The translations under genes and the position numbers were made by a program. 64,000 nucleotides of DNA from Streptomyces spororaveus (GTDB lineage: Bacteria > Actinomycetota > Actinomycetes > Streptomycetales > Streptomycetaceae), in contig NZ_BNED01000005.1 in the NCBI RefSeq assembly GCF_016755875.1, positions 3,699,001-3,763,000 of the forward strand, read 5' to 3'. Of the stretch, positions 55,683 through 64,000 are shown piece after piece (position 1 is the first letter of the stretch; the number at the start of each line of letters is the position of its first letter). The notes beneath the pieces are model-generated. The model was not told the origin of the DNA, made no database searches, and saw only the letters and a program-made list of their open reading frames with translations.

Positions 55683-57686
55683 ATGATCATCCGTACCGAC
55701 TTCCCGTACGGGACCACCCACGAGGATGTCCGGATCCCCCTGCCCGACGGCGTCGAGCTGTACGCCCGCATCTGGCGCCCGGTGACGGACGAGCCGGTTC
55801 CGGCACTGCTGGAGTACCTCCCGTACCGGCTCACCGACCGGACCGCGCCGCGCGACCGGCAGCGCCACCCCTGGTACGCGGGGCACGGCTACGCCTCCGT
55901 ACGGGTGGACGTGCGCGGGCACGGCTGCAGCGGGGGCCGGCCGGGCGACGTGTACGACGCCCGCGAGCTGGCCGACGGGGTCGCGGTGGTGGAGTGGCTG
56001 GCGGCGCAGCCGTGGTGCACGGGGTCGGTGGGGATGTTCGGGATCGCGTGGGGCGGCCTCAACTCCCTCCAGATCGCGGCACTGGCCCCGGAGCCGCTGA
56101 AGGCCGTCGTCACCGTCTGCTCGACGGACGACCGGTACGACAACGACGCGCACTACATGGGCGGCTCGGTGCTCGCCGTGGACATGCACGCGTGGGCGGC
56201 GGCCATGCTGGCCCTGTCCTCCCGGCCGCCGGACCCGCAGTACACCGGGGACGGCTGGCGCGAGCGCTGGCTGGAGCGGCTGGAGGCGGTGGAACCGCTC
56301 GTCCACACCTGGCTCTCCCACCAGACGCGCGACGCCTACTGGCGCCGCGGCAGCGTCTGCGAGGACTACACGGCCGTCCGCGCGGCGGTACTCGCGGTCG
56401 GCGGCTGGCACGACCCGTACCGGGACGCCGTGCTGCGGCTGGTCGAGCACCTGCCGTCCGCGCGGGTGCGCGGCCTGATCGGCCCCTGGGCGCACCAGTA
56501 CCCGGACCGCGGCCTGCCGCCGGGACCGGCCGTCGGCTTCCTCCAGGAGACCCTGCGCTGGTGGGACCACTGGCTGAAAGGGGCGGACAACGGGGTGATG
56601 GAGGAGCCGCTGCTGCGCACCTGGATCAGCGACTCGCACCCGCCCGCGACGGTGTACGAGGAGCTCCCCGGCCGCTGGGTCGGCGAGAAGGCGTGGCCCT
56701 CGGCGTCCGTCATCCCGGTCCCGTACGTGTTCCAGGGTGCGCCCGTGGTGGTGGCCTCCCCGCAGCACACCGGGCTGGACGCGGGCCGGTTCGCCCCCTT
56801 CGGCAATGACGCCGACCTGCCGCCGGACCAGCGGGAGGAGGACGCGAAGTCGGCCTGCTTCGAGTTCCCGGTGGGGCGCGAAGAGCCGGTGGAGATCCTG
56901 GGACGGCCGTCGGTGACCCTGCGGCTGCGGCTCGACGTGCCGTACGGGCAGGTGATCGCCCGGCTGTGCGACGTCGCCCCGGACGGCTCCTCGACGCTGG
57001 TCACGCGGGGCGCGCTGAACCTCTCCGCGCGCCGGGGCCGGGAGCGGGCGCTGCCCTGGCCGGTGGGCTCGTACGAGGACGTCGCCTTCGAGCTGAACGG
57101 CATCGGCCACGCCTTCGCGCCGGGGCACCGAATCCGGCTCGCCGTGTCCTCCGCGTACTGGCCGTGGATCTGGCCGCGGGCCGGTTCCGAGGCCGGCTGG
57201 ACGCTGGACCCGGCGGGCAGCGCGCTGACCCTGCCGGTGCGGGCCGGCTCCGCGGCGGACGGCGGGATCGTCTTCGAGGCCCCGGAGCAGGCGGAGCCGC
57301 TGGGTGTGGCCGTCCCGGCGACGCTGGACGAACCGCGCCCGGAACGGGTGGTCGTACGGGACGTCGCGCGCGGGACGTGGCGGCTGGAGGTGGACCCGCG
57401 GTACGGGGGCACCCGGGTGTACCCGGACGGTCTGGAGTACGACGAGGACGCGGAGGACGTGTACGAGATCCAGGACGCGGACGCGCTGTCGGCGCGGGCG
57501 CGGTCGCGGTGGCGGATCCGGCTCCACCGGCCGGAACTGGGCTGGGACGCGCGGGTGGAGACCCGCTCGGAGATCCGCTGCGACGAGGGCGGTTTCCTGA
57601 CGTCGAACGAGGTGGTGTGCCGGGAGGGGGACGAGGTGGTCTTCCACCGCACGTGGGAGCGGCGGCTGCCGCGCGCGGCGGGCTGA
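55683..57686 (+). CDS. CocE/NonD-type alpha/beta hydrolase lacking the nucleophile Ser
   Basis: A 667-aa protein of the X-Pro dipeptidyl-peptidase S15/CocE group: FPYGTTHEDVRIPLPDGVEL, YASVRVDVRGHGCSGG, the acid VGGWHDPYRD and the base LIGPWAHQYPDRG, then the jelly-roll C-terminal domain (VTLRLRLDVPYGQVIARLCD, GHAFAPGHRIRLAVSSAYWP). The nucleophile elbow reads GMFGIAWGGLN, where GxSxG would be expected: Ala replaces Ser (codon GCG). The enzyme may be inactive or use another mechanism. Start ATG 55683; 55644 is possible. Confidence 0.85.
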   Translation: MIIRTDFPYGTTHEDVRIPLPDGVELYARIWRPVTDEPVPALLEYLPYRLTDRTAPRDRQRHPWYAGHGYASVRVDVRGHGCSGGRPGDVYDARELADGVAVVEWLAAQPWCTGSVGMFGIAWGGLNSLQIAALAPEPLKAVVTVCSTDDRYDNDAHYMGGSVLAVDMHAWAAAMLALSSRPPDPQYTGDGWRERWLERLEAVEPLVHTWLSHQTRDAYWRRGSVCEDYTAVRAAVLAVGGWHDPYRDAVLRLVEHLPSARVRGLIGPWAHQYPDRGLPPGPAVGFLQETLRWWDHWLKGADNGVMEEPLLRTWISDSHPPATVYEELPGRWVGEKAWPSASVIPVPYVFQGAPVVVASPQHTGLDAGRFAPFGNDADLPPDQREEDAKSACFEFPVGREEPVEILGRPSVTLRLRLDVPYGQVIARLCDVAPDGSSTLVTRGALNLSARRGRERALPWPVGSYEDVAFELNGIGHAFAPGHRIRLAVSSAYWPWIWPRAGSEAGWTLDPAGSALTLPVRAGSAADGGIVFEAPEQAEPLGVAVPATLDEPRPERVVVRDVARGTWRLEVDPRYGGTRVYPDGLEYDEDAEDVYEIQDADALSARARSRWRIRLHRPELGWDARVETRSEIRCDEGGFLTSNEVVCREGDEVVFHRTWERRLPRAAG

Positions 57687-57699
57687 GCGGGTCGAACCG

Positions 57700-57775
57700 C
57701 CCCGGCGGGCGGCCCCGGTGCTCCGCCCCGGACCCCGCGCCCCATACGCCCCCCGGCGGGGCCGGGATCGCCCTG
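57700..57775. repeat. GC-rich intergenic repeat
   Basis: GGTGCTCCGCCCCGGACCCC then CGCCCC...CGGCGGGGCCGG, the same type as at 43610-43650. It lies between convergent genes and may act as a terminator. Confidence 0.5.
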
Positions 57776-57813
57776 CGGGCAGCCCGGCCGCGCCAGGAGG
57801 ACGGCGCCGGCGG

Positions 57814-58632
57814 TCAGCCGAACAGTCGCTCCAGGACCACCGCGATGCCGTCGTCCTCGTTGGACAGCGTCAGCTCGTCGGCCACCGCCATCAGCTCGTG
57901 GTGGGAGTTGGCCATCGCCACCCCGTGCGCGGCCCACGCGAACATCGGGATGTCGTTCGGCATGTCCCCGAAGGCGATCGTCCCGGACGGGTCGACGCCG
58001 AGGACGGCGGCCGCCCGCGCGAGCCCGCTGGCCTTGTCGATGCCGGGCGGCTGGAGTTCCACCGTGTGCTCGCCCGCCATCGTGACGTTCACCAGGTGGC
58101 CGACCACCGAGCGCGCCACCCGGGTCAGCTCGTCGTCGTCCAGTTCGGGGTGCTGCAGCAGCACCTTGTTGATCGGCGCCGACCACAGGTCGCAGCGCCG
58201 CGGGACGCGGACCGTCGGCAGGTGGGGGTGCCACATCCGGTAGCCCGGCCCTATCAGCATCTCCGCGTCCACCCCCTCCTGGTTGACCGCCGCGTAGACC
58301 TCGCCGATCTCCGCCTCGATCTTGCCGAGGGCCACATCGGCCAGCTCGCGGTCCATGGACACGGAGTGCAGCAGGCGCCCGCGCGCCGCGTCGTACACCT
58401 GCGCGCCCTGCCCGCACACCGCGAGCCCCGTGTATCCGAGCCGGTCCAGGACGTGTCGTACCTGGGGGACGGGGCGTCCGGTGACGATGATGTGCTGGGC
58501 GCCGGCCGCGCGGGCCCGCGCGAGCGCCTCGTACGAGCGGGCGGAGACGGTGTCCCCGGCTTGCAGCAGAGTCCCGTCCAGATCGGTGGCGATCAGGGCA
58601 TAGGGAAGGGCAGGAGGCGGGGCGGAAGTCAC
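57814..58632 (-). CDS. HAD-superfamily Cof-type phosphatase
   Basis: A 272-aa protein. Motif I ALIATDLDGTLLQAGDTV (nucleophile Asp), motif II IIVTGRPVPQVRHVLDRLG, and motif III/IV with LQPPGIDKASGLARAAAVLG and TIAFGDMPNDIPMFAWA. This is the Cof/IIB type with an inserted cap, acting on sugar phosphates or nucleotides; the substrate is unknown. GTG 58632 is chosen; an upstream TTG has no ribosome site. Confidence 0.9.
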   Translation of the reverse strand: MTSAPPPALPYALIATDLDGTLLQAGDTVSARSYEALARARAAGAQHIIVTGRPVPQVRHVLDRLGYTGLAVCGQGAQVYDAARGRLLHSVSMDRELADVALGKIEAEIGEVYAAVNQEGVDAEMLIGPGYRMWHPHLPTVRVPRRCDLWSAPINKVLLQHPELDDDELTRVARSVVGHLVNVTMAGEHTVELQPPGIDKASGLARAAAVLGVDPSGTIAFGDMPNDIPMFAWAAHGVAMANSHHELMAVADELTLSNEDDGIAVVLERLFG

Positions 58633-58971
58633 GGCGCCTAGGATACGGACCCCTTTGGACAAGTCCTACAAATAGAGCCCGAATCCGGCCTCCCGCACGT
58701 CCCATCCGTCACTTTGACGCGCTCCTGTGTCGAACGGGACGGAGGTGGGGCAGGGAAGTGCACAACCCCGACCGTAGAGCCCTCGATCGACCGCACGTAC
58801 CAAAAGATCAGATATGACCGGAACTGTGGATACCTGACCACGGGCGTCGTCCCGGGGTGTGTTTCATCTCCGACCGGGTACCCGCGCGTTCCCGCAGGAT
58901 CCTGAGTAGCGTGTCCCGCACCGTGTCTACCGGGACACCCCCGGACCGCGTCGAAAGCGAGGCAGTACCCC
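58633..58971. other. Divergent promoter region, HAD gene and fumarylacetoacetase
   Basis: 339 bp without a gene. Less GC-rich stretches near 58795-58840 (ACCAAAAGATCAGATATGACC) are plausible promoter DNA. No clear operator found. Confidence 0.4.
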
Positions 58972-60195
58972 ATGCCCCAGCAGAGCCCCCTCGATGTCCC
59001 CGAGGGCGACCCGTTCGGGCCGCACAACCTCCCCTACGGCGTCTTCTCGACCGCCGAGGACGACCGGCGGCGGGTCGGCGTACGCATCGGCGGATTCGTC
59101 CTCGACGCGGGGGCGGCCGCGACCGCGCTCGGCTCCCCCTTCGCGGACCTGCTCGGACGGTCCTCCCTCAACCCGCTGCTGGGTGCCGGCCACACCGCCT
59201 GGCGCGACGTGCGCCGCGCGCTGACCGCCTGGGTGACCGACCCCGGCCACCGCCCCACCGTCGAGCCGCACCTGGTACCGCTCGACGAGGTCACCCTGCA
59301 CCTGCCGTACGAGGTCGCCGACTACGTCGACTTCTACGCGAGCGAGCACCACGCCACCAACGTCGGCAGGATGTTCCGCCCGGACGGCGACGCGCTGACC
59401 CCCAACTGGAAGCACCTGCCGATCGGTTACCACGGCCGCTCCGGCACCATCGTGGTCTCCGGCACCGATGTCGTACGCCCCTCCGGCCAGCGCAAGGCGC
59501 CCACCGACCCGGCGCCCGTCTTCGGCCCCTCCGTCAAGCTCGACATCGAGGCCGAGGTCGGCTTCGTCGTCGGCACCCCCTCCGAGCTGGGCCGGCCGGT
59601 GGCGCTGGGCGACTTCGAGGAGCACGTCTTCGGGCTGTTCCTGCTCAACGACTGGTCGGCGCGCGACATCCAGGCCTGGGAGTACGTGCCGCTCGGCCCC
59701 TTCCTCGGCAAGTCCTTCGCCACCTCGGTCTCCGCCTGGGTCACCCCGCTGGAGGCCCTGGACGCGGCCCGCGTCGCCCCGCCCGCCCGGGACTTCCCGC
59801 TCCAGCCCTACCTGGACGACTCCGGTCTCGACCGCCCCGGCGGCTTCGACCTGCACATCAGCGTCTCCATCAACGGCCAGGAGGTGGCGCAGCCGCCCTT
59901 CGCCACCATGTACTGGACGGCCGCCCAGCAGCTCGCCCACATGACCGTCAACGGCGCCTCCCTGCGCACCGGCGACGTCTTCGGCTCCGGCACCGTCAGC
60001 GGTCCCGAGGTCGGCCAGCGCGGCTCGCTGCTGGAGCTCACCTGGAACGGCCGCGACGCCATCGAGCTCACCGACGGCAAGCGCACCTTCCTGGAGGACG
60101 GGGACACCGTCACCCTCACCGCCTGGGCCCCCGGCCCGGACGGCACGCGCGTCGGCCTCGGCGAGGTCACCGGCCGCATCGTGGGATCGCGCTAG
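58972..60195 (+). CDS. fahA: Fumarylacetoacetase
   Basis: A 407-aa enzyme of tyrosine/homogentisate breakdown, splitting fumarylacetoacetate into fumarate and acetoacetate. The N-terminal SH3-like domain begins FGPHNLPYGVFSTAEDDRRR. The FAH core has YVDFYASEHHATNVGRMFRP (metal ligand and catalytic His), YHGRSGTIVVSGTDVVRP, LDIEAEVGFVVGTPSELGRP and FLLNDWSARDIQAWEYVPLG. Monocistronic here; other homogentisate genes are not in the window. Confidence 0.95.
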   Translation: MPQQSPLDVPEGDPFGPHNLPYGVFSTAEDDRRRVGVRIGGFVLDAGAAATALGSPFADLLGRSSLNPLLGAGHTAWRDVRRALTAWVTDPGHRPTVEPHLVPLDEVTLHLPYEVADYVDFYASEHHATNVGRMFRPDGDALTPNWKHLPIGYHGRSGTIVVSGTDVVRPSGQRKAPTDPAPVFGPSVKLDIEAEVGFVVGTPSELGRPVALGDFEEHVFGLFLLNDWSARDIQAWEYVPLGPFLGKSFATSVSAWVTPLEALDAARVAPPARDFPLQPYLDDSGLDRPGGFDLHISVSINGQEVAQPPFATMYWTAAQQLAHMTVNGASLRTGDVFGSGTVSGPEVGQRGSLLELTWNGRDAIELTDGKRTFLEDGDTVTLTAWAPGPDGTRVGLGEVTGRIVGSR

Positions 60196-60334
60196 TCCAG
60201 CCCTTGGTCGGCGGGGTGGCGGATCTTTCCACCACCCTGCCGAAACCGCAGCTCAGAGCCTTGTGGAAGCGCCGTCAGGTGGCGCAACACTGCGGCAACA
60301 CCACCGGCCCCGGGCCGCCGGTACGTTCCCTGCC

Positions 60335-61105
60335 ATGCCAGCCGAACGAACCGTCACGCACACCGTCCCGGTCGCCGCGGCGCGCCGGCGGCGACTGCGT
60401 GCCGACCAGGCTCGCCAGCTCGCCGACCTGCTGCGCCACCAGATCCTGGCGGGCGGCTACCCCGACGGGGTCCTCCCCCTGGAGAGCCGGCTCGCCGACG
60501 ACTACGGCGCCGGCCGCAACACCGTCCGCCAGGCCCTCGACCTGCTGCGCGGCGAGCAGCTCGTGGAGCGCCGCCCGGGCGTGGGCACCGTCGTGGTCTG
60601 CGAGAAGTACCCGCACGGCCTGGACCGCCTGCAAGGCCTGGCCGAGACCCTGAACGAGCACGGCCGGGTGACCAACGAGGTCCGCACCGTCGGCCCCGTA
60701 CGCGCCCCCGCCCCGGTCGCCGGGCGGCTCGGCCTGCCGGAGCACGCCGACGTGCTCTACATCGAACGGCTGCGGCGCCTGAACGGGCTGCCGCTCTCCC
60801 TCGACCTCACCTACGTCCCCATGGACATCGGCGCCGGACTCCTGGGCTGCGACCTGGAGAACACCGACGTCTTCCGGCTCCTGGAGCAGCTGACCGGGCA
60901 GCCGCTCGGCCACGCCGAGATCACCCTGGAGGCCGTCAACGCCGACGCGCACTCCGCCGCCGTCCTCCAGGCCCCGCGCGGGGCCGCCGTCCTGATGCTG
61001 GAGCGGCTCACCCACCTGGGCGACGGCCGGCCCGTCGACCTGGAGTTCATCCGCTTCCGCGGCGACCGGATCACCATGAGCGGCCTGCTGCGCCGCTCCC
61101 TCTGA
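60335..61105 (+). CDS. GntR-family (HutC/UTRA) regulator
   Basis: A 256-aa protein. Winged helix ADQARQLADLLRHQILAGGY, VLPLESRLADDYGAGRNTVR, QALDLLRGEQLVERRPGVGT, then a UTRA effector domain (DVLYIERLRRLNGLPLSLDL, EITLEAVNADAHSAAVLQAP). UTRA domains bind small metabolites. It lies 65 bases before the ferredoxin gene on the same strand, so it probably regulates the uptake cluster that follows. The ligand is unknown. Confidence 0.9.
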   Translation: MPAERTVTHTVPVAAARRRRLRADQARQLADLLRHQILAGGYPDGVLPLESRLADDYGAGRNTVRQALDLLRGEQLVERRPGVGTVVVCEKYPHGLDRLQGLAETLNEHGRVTNEVRTVGPVRAPAPVAGRLGLPEHADVLYIERLRRLNGLPLSLDLTYVPMDIGAGLLGCDLENTDVFRLLEQLTGQPLGHAEITLEAVNADAHSAAVLQAPRGAAVLMLERLTHLGDGRPVDLEFIRFRGDRITMSGLLRRSL

Positions 61106-61170
61106 ACACCCCCGGCACCGCCCTCACCGCCCTCACCGCCTTCTGCGTACCCACCTTCCTGGAGACAGCC

Positions 61171-61398
61171 ATGCCTGTGGTCCCCCAGCGCGGCGACGTG
61201 CCCGTGACCATCGACGAGTCCCTGTGCATCGACGGCTGCACGCTCTGCGTCGACATGTGTCCGCTCGACTCGCTCGCGATCCGCGAGGACAACGGCAAGG
61301 CCTACATGCACGTCGACGAGTGCTGGTACTGCGGCCCGTGCGCCGCCCGCTGTCCCACCGGTGCGGTCACCGTCAACATGCCCTACCTGCTCCGGTGA
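61171..61398 (+). CDS. 2x[4Fe-4S] ferredoxin-family protein
   Basis: A 75-aa protein with two complete cluster motifs: CIDGCTLCVDMCPLDSLAIR and CWYCGPCAARCPTGAVTVN. AprB-like and ferredoxin-type partners of flavoprotein reductases look like this; the flavoprotein may lie beyond the window. TGGAGA precedes the ATG. The substrate-binding protein gene starts 14 bases after its stop, suggesting one operon. Confidence 0.9.
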   Translation: MPVVPQRGDVPVTIDESLCIDGCTLCVDMCPLDSLAIREDNGKAYMHVDECWYCGPCAARCPTGAVTVNMPYLLR

Positions 61399-61412
61399 AA
61401 GGTCCCCTCCCC

Positions 61413-62759
61413 ATGCGTACGAAGGCACTCGCGCCCGCCGCGCTGGCCCTGCTCCTCGCGCCCCTGGCCACGGCCTGCTCGGGCTCCGCCGGGGCGGCCG
61501 GCTCCAGCACGGTCACCGTGACCGTCGGCTACCAGTCCAAGACCATCAACACCGTCACCGCCGGCACTCTGCTGCGCTCCCTCGGCTACTTCGAGGAGGA
61601 GCTGGCCGCGCGCGGCCAGAAGGAGGGCGTCACCTACAAGGTGGACTGGCAGGACTACGCCACCGGCGCCCCCATCACCGCCCAGATGACCGCCGGGAAG
61701 ATCGACATCGGCTCGATGGGCGACTTCCCGCTCCTCATCAACGCGATGCGCGGCAAGGAGCTGAAGCAGCCCACCCACCTCGTCTCCGTGACCGGCTACA
61801 ACCTGCGCGGCGGCCTCAACACCGTGGTCACCGCACCGGACTCGAAGCTGGAGTCCCTGGCCGACCTGCGCGGGAAGAAGGTGTCGACGAGCGTCGGCTC
61901 GGCGGCCGACGGGACGCTGGTACGGGCGCTGCAGCGCGCCGGGATCGACCCGTCGGGCGGCATCGAGAAGCTCAACCAGCAGCCCAGCGTCGGCGCTTCG
62001 GCGCTCCAGGCGGGCAGCGTCGACGCGCTCTCGCAGTTCGTGGCGTGGCCGGGGCAGCTGGCGTACGAGGGCCGCGCCAAGGCCCTGTACGACGGCGCCG
62101 AGCTGAACCTGCCGACCTTCCACGGGGTCACCGTGCGGGAGAAGTTCGCCAAGGAACGGCCGGGCGTCCTGGACGACTTCCTGCGGGCGCAGCGCAAGGC
62201 CACCGACCACCTGCGCACCGAGCCGGTCGCGGCCGCCGAGTCGGTGGCGAAGGAGACCGGGCTGCCGGCGGAGGTGGTGTACCTCTACAACGGGGCGAAC
62301 GGCATCGCCACCTTCGACCCGGCCCTGCGCCCGGAGCTGATCGACGCGCTGAAGCAGGACGTGCCGGTGCTCAAGGACGCCAAGCTGGTCGGCGACGTGG
62401 ACGTGGACGCCTTCGTGGACCCGGAGCCGCTGGCGCGGGTGGCGGCCGGGTCGGCGCAGTACCCCGCGGCGGTGGCCGCCCGCCCCGAGCTGTGGCTGAA
62501 GGGCGAGGCCCGCACCCGGTCCTTCGACTCCCCGCGCGAGCTGCTGAAGGCGGCGCGCGGCGCGGACGTCCGGGCGGCGTACGTGCCGGACGCGGTGACG
62601 GGCACGCTCTGGTTCGCGGACCGGGCGGTGTGGGTCGCCGAGGGGCCGGAGCTGCGCGCCTTCGTCACACCGGCGGGCGCGAAGGCGTACGTGGCGGCGC
62701 ACCAGGGATCCGGGGCGCGGGTCGTGAGCTTCGCCGAGGCCGGAGCCCTGGCCTCGTGA
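61413..62759 (+). CDS. ABC transporter substrate-binding lipoprotein (SsuA/TauA type)
   Basis: A 448-aa protein. Lipoprotein signal with lipobox LATAC (Cys near 22). The body has the NMT1/SsuA fold: [77 protein letters not shown]. It is longer than typical sulfonate binders because of an extra C-terminal region (about 350-448). The ligand is probably a sulfonate or another small organic acid. Overlaps the permease gene by 4 nt. Confidence 0.9.
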   Translation: MRTKALAPAALALLLAPLATACSGSAGAAGSSTVTVTVGYQSKTINTVTAGTLLRSLGYFEEELAARGQKEGVTYKVDWQDYATGAPITAQMTAGKIDIGSMGDFPLLINAMRGKELKQPTHLVSVTGYNLRGGLNTVVTAPDSKLESLADLRGKKVSTSVGSAADGTLVRALQRAGIDPSGGIEKLNQQPSVGASALQAGSVDALSQFVAWPGQLAYEGRAKALYDGAELNLPTFHGVTVREKFAKERPGVLDDFLRAQRKATDHLRTEPVAAAESVAKETGLPAEVVYLYNGANGIATFDPALRPELIDALKQDVPVLKDAKLVGDVDVDAFVDPEPLARVAAGSAQYPAAVAARPELWLKGEARTRSFDSPRELLKAARGADVRAAYVPDAVTGTLWFADRAVWVAEGPELRAFVTPAGAKAYVAAHQGSGARVVSFAEAGALAS

Positions 62760-63685
62760 CGGGCGGCCGCTGGCTGCTGCGGGCGGCCTCGCTCGGCGTG
62801 GCCCTGCTCCTGTGGCAGGGGCTGACCTCGCTGGACGTGAACCTGTGGCTGCGCTTCGAGCAGTTCCCGACGGTGGGCGAGGTCGCGTCGACCTTCGCGG
62901 AGCGGGCCGGGACCGGCCCGTACTGGCAGGACCTGGGCTCCAGTCTGCGCCGGATCGTGACGGGCTTCGCGCTCGCCGCGGTCCTGGGCGTGGCGGTGGG
63001 CACGGCGATCGCCCGTTCGCGGATCGCGGCCGATGTGCTGGGCCCGCTGCTGGAGGTGCTGCGTCCGGTCCCGGCCATCGCGCTGGTCCCGGTGGCGATC
63101 CTGCTGTTCCCCTCCAACGAGCAGGGGATCGTGTTCATCACCTGCACGGCCGCCTTCTTCCCGGTGCTGGTCTCGACGCGGCACGCCGTGGGGGCACTGG
63201 CCCCCGTGTGGGAGGAGGCGGTCCTGACCATGGGCGGCGGACGGGCGCGGATCCTGTTCTCCGTCGTGCTGCCGGGTGCCCTGCCGGGCATCTTCGGGGG
63301 CCTGTCGGTCGGGATCGGGGTCGCCTGGATCTGTGTGATCTCCGCCGAGATGATCTCCGGCGAGTACGGGGTCGGCTACCGGACCTGGCAGGACTACACG
63401 GTCATCGACTACCCCGGGGTCTTCGTCGGCATGCTCACCATCGGCGCGCTGGGCTGGCTGACCTCCACGGCGGTGGAACGCGCGGGCCGCCGGCTGACGC
63501 GGTGGCTCCCGGCGCGCGACTCCTCGGGCCCCGTGCCGTCCGCCGGCGCCGCCCGCACCCGTACGGGGCGGGGCCCCCGCCGATCGCCCCGGGCCCCGCG
63601 CCCGGTGGCGACCCGGGCCGGCGCGGCCGGCCCGCGTTCCGGACCGGGGAGCTTCCCCGAGCAGACCCGAGAGGTGACCCCATGA
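62756..63685 (+). CDS. ABC transporter permease (SsuC/TauC type)
   Basis: A 309-aa protein with six TM segments. The permease EAA loop is [20 protein letters not shown], followed by [20 protein letters not shown]. The C-terminal about 60 residues are Arg/Pro/Gly-rich and probably disordered. The GTG start overlaps the binding-protein stop (GTGA), and its stop overlaps the ATPase ATG. It moves the SsuA-type ligand with the ATPase that follows. Confidence 0.92.
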   Translation: MTGGRWLLRAASLGVALLLWQGLTSLDVNLWLRFEQFPTVGEVASTFAERAGTGPYWQDLGSSLRRIVTGFALAAVLGVAVGTAIARSRIAADVLGPLLEVLRPVPAIALVPVAILLFPSNEQGIVFITCTAAFFPVLVSTRHAVGALAPVWEEAVLTMGGGRARILFSVVLPGALPGIFGGLSVGIGVAWICVISAEMISGEYGVGYRTWQDYTVIDYPGVFVGMLTIGALGWLTSTAVERAGRRLTRWLPARDSSGPVPSAGAARTRTGRGPRRSPRAPRPVATRAGAAGPRSGPGSFPEQTREVTP

Positions 63686-64000
63686 GCCTGACCCAGGCAG
63701 ATGCCCGGACCAGTCCCGGCGCCGCGGCGCACCCCGCGCGGCACGGGGCGCGGCTCGCGCTGCGCGGCGTACGGCTCGGGCACCGCGGGAACGCGGTCCT
63801 CGACGGGGTCGATCTGACGGTCGAGCCCGGGGAGGTGCTCGCCGTCGTGGGCCCGTCCGGCTGCGGCAAGTCCACCCTCCTGCGCACCCTCGCGGGGCTG
63901 CTGCCGCCGCTCGACGGCGTGGTGGAGCAGGACGGCGCCCCGGTCCGCGGCCCGGGTGCCGACCGGGCCCTGGTCTTCCAGGACGACGCCCTGCTCCCCT
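63682..64000 (+). CDS. ABC transporter ATPase, partial (3' end outside)
   Basis: The visible 106 residues contain [20 protein letters not shown], the Walker [21 protein letters not shown] and the Q loop [10 protein letters not shown], as in SsuB/TauB. The N-terminus is 30 residues longer than usual, from the ATG that overlaps the permease stop. It runs off the right end; signature and Walker B motifs are not seen. Confidence 0.92.
   Translation, partial: MSLTQADARTSPGAAAHPARHGARLALRGVRLGHRGNAVLDGVDLTVEPGEVLAVVGPSGCGKSTLLRTLAGLLPPLDGVVEQDGAPVRGPGADRALVFQDDALLP

Noticed and set aside
55336..55686. Small protein upstream of the CocE-type gene
   Set aside because: Protein-like pieces are scattered over three frames, so no single reading is supportable.
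55389..57647. 752-aa reverse-strand open frame
   Set aside because: Antisense to the CocE-type hydrolase, with Arg/Val/Gly-rich low complexity and no domain.

Overview
The window is actinobacterial chromosome, almost certainly Streptomyces. Evidence for this is the very high GC content with G/C-ending codons, many GTG starts, ATGA/GTGA-type gene overlaps, a HutC-type GntR regulator, tandem sensor-domain kinases with a NarL-type regulator, a partial nuo cluster, KorAB, and an integrated Prim-Pol-type AICE (actinomycete integrative and conjugative element).

Positions 1-1611 are left-flank chromosome: the end of a DUF3574 gene and a secreted glycine-rich protein. Positions 1612-26473 are one integrated element, bounded by identical 75-bp direct repeats that are the 3' half of tRNA-Tyr plus its terminator arm. 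The intact tRNA-Tyr (anticodon GTA) lies across the right repeat. As I recall, SLP1 of S. coelicolor uses a tRNA-Tyr site in a similar gene neighbourhood.

The element carries several modules. The control module is a GntR-Nudix fusion, an XRE-TPR regulator and palindromic operators. The transfer module (8570-14431) runs through DUF6284, DUF2637, an RRQRL zinc protein, spread-type membrane proteins, a TraA-like protein and the TraB/FtsK translocase, followed by a repeat-rich candidate clt locus. The replication module (16956-19350) is a primase-polymerase and a DUF3631 ATPase, followed by a GTAGCGG iteron array. Excisionase and integrase follow (19639-21203).

The element also has four cargo blocks that look defence- or conflict-related. 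(i) A DUF6932 nucleotidyltransferase overlaps an unrecognised 331-aa protein, with a divergent operon of a membrane protein plus a small basic protein (2408-5444). (ii) An HNH nuclease with a C4 zinc ribbon is divergent from two tandem compact C5 DNA methyltransferases (14462-16959). (iii) A MORC-like GHKL ATPase is followed by a Z1-domain SF2 ATPase between the integrase and the right end (21408-25963). (iv) Small decayed fragments lie near the left end.

Right of the element (26506-64000) is ordinary core chromosome: yajQ, a SulP transporter, a frameshifted APC permease, a SUKH protein, yccF and htpX. Next comes a ten-gene nuo operon (A,B,C,H,I,J,K,L,M,N; no D,E,F,G), two paralogous histidine kinases, a response regulator, and the 2-oxoacid:ferredoxin oxidoreductase korAB. 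A plausible reading is a ferredoxin-linked proton-pumping complex fed by KorAB. After these come rarD, a secreted M28 aminopeptidase, a Fic-like toxin with a ribbon-helix-helix antitoxin, a LolA/RseB-like secreted protein, a polyprenyl diphosphate synthase, a CocE-type hydrolase whose nucleophile serine is replaced by alanine, a HAD phosphatase, fumarylacetoacetase, and a GntR/ferredoxin/ABC uptake cluster cut by the window end.
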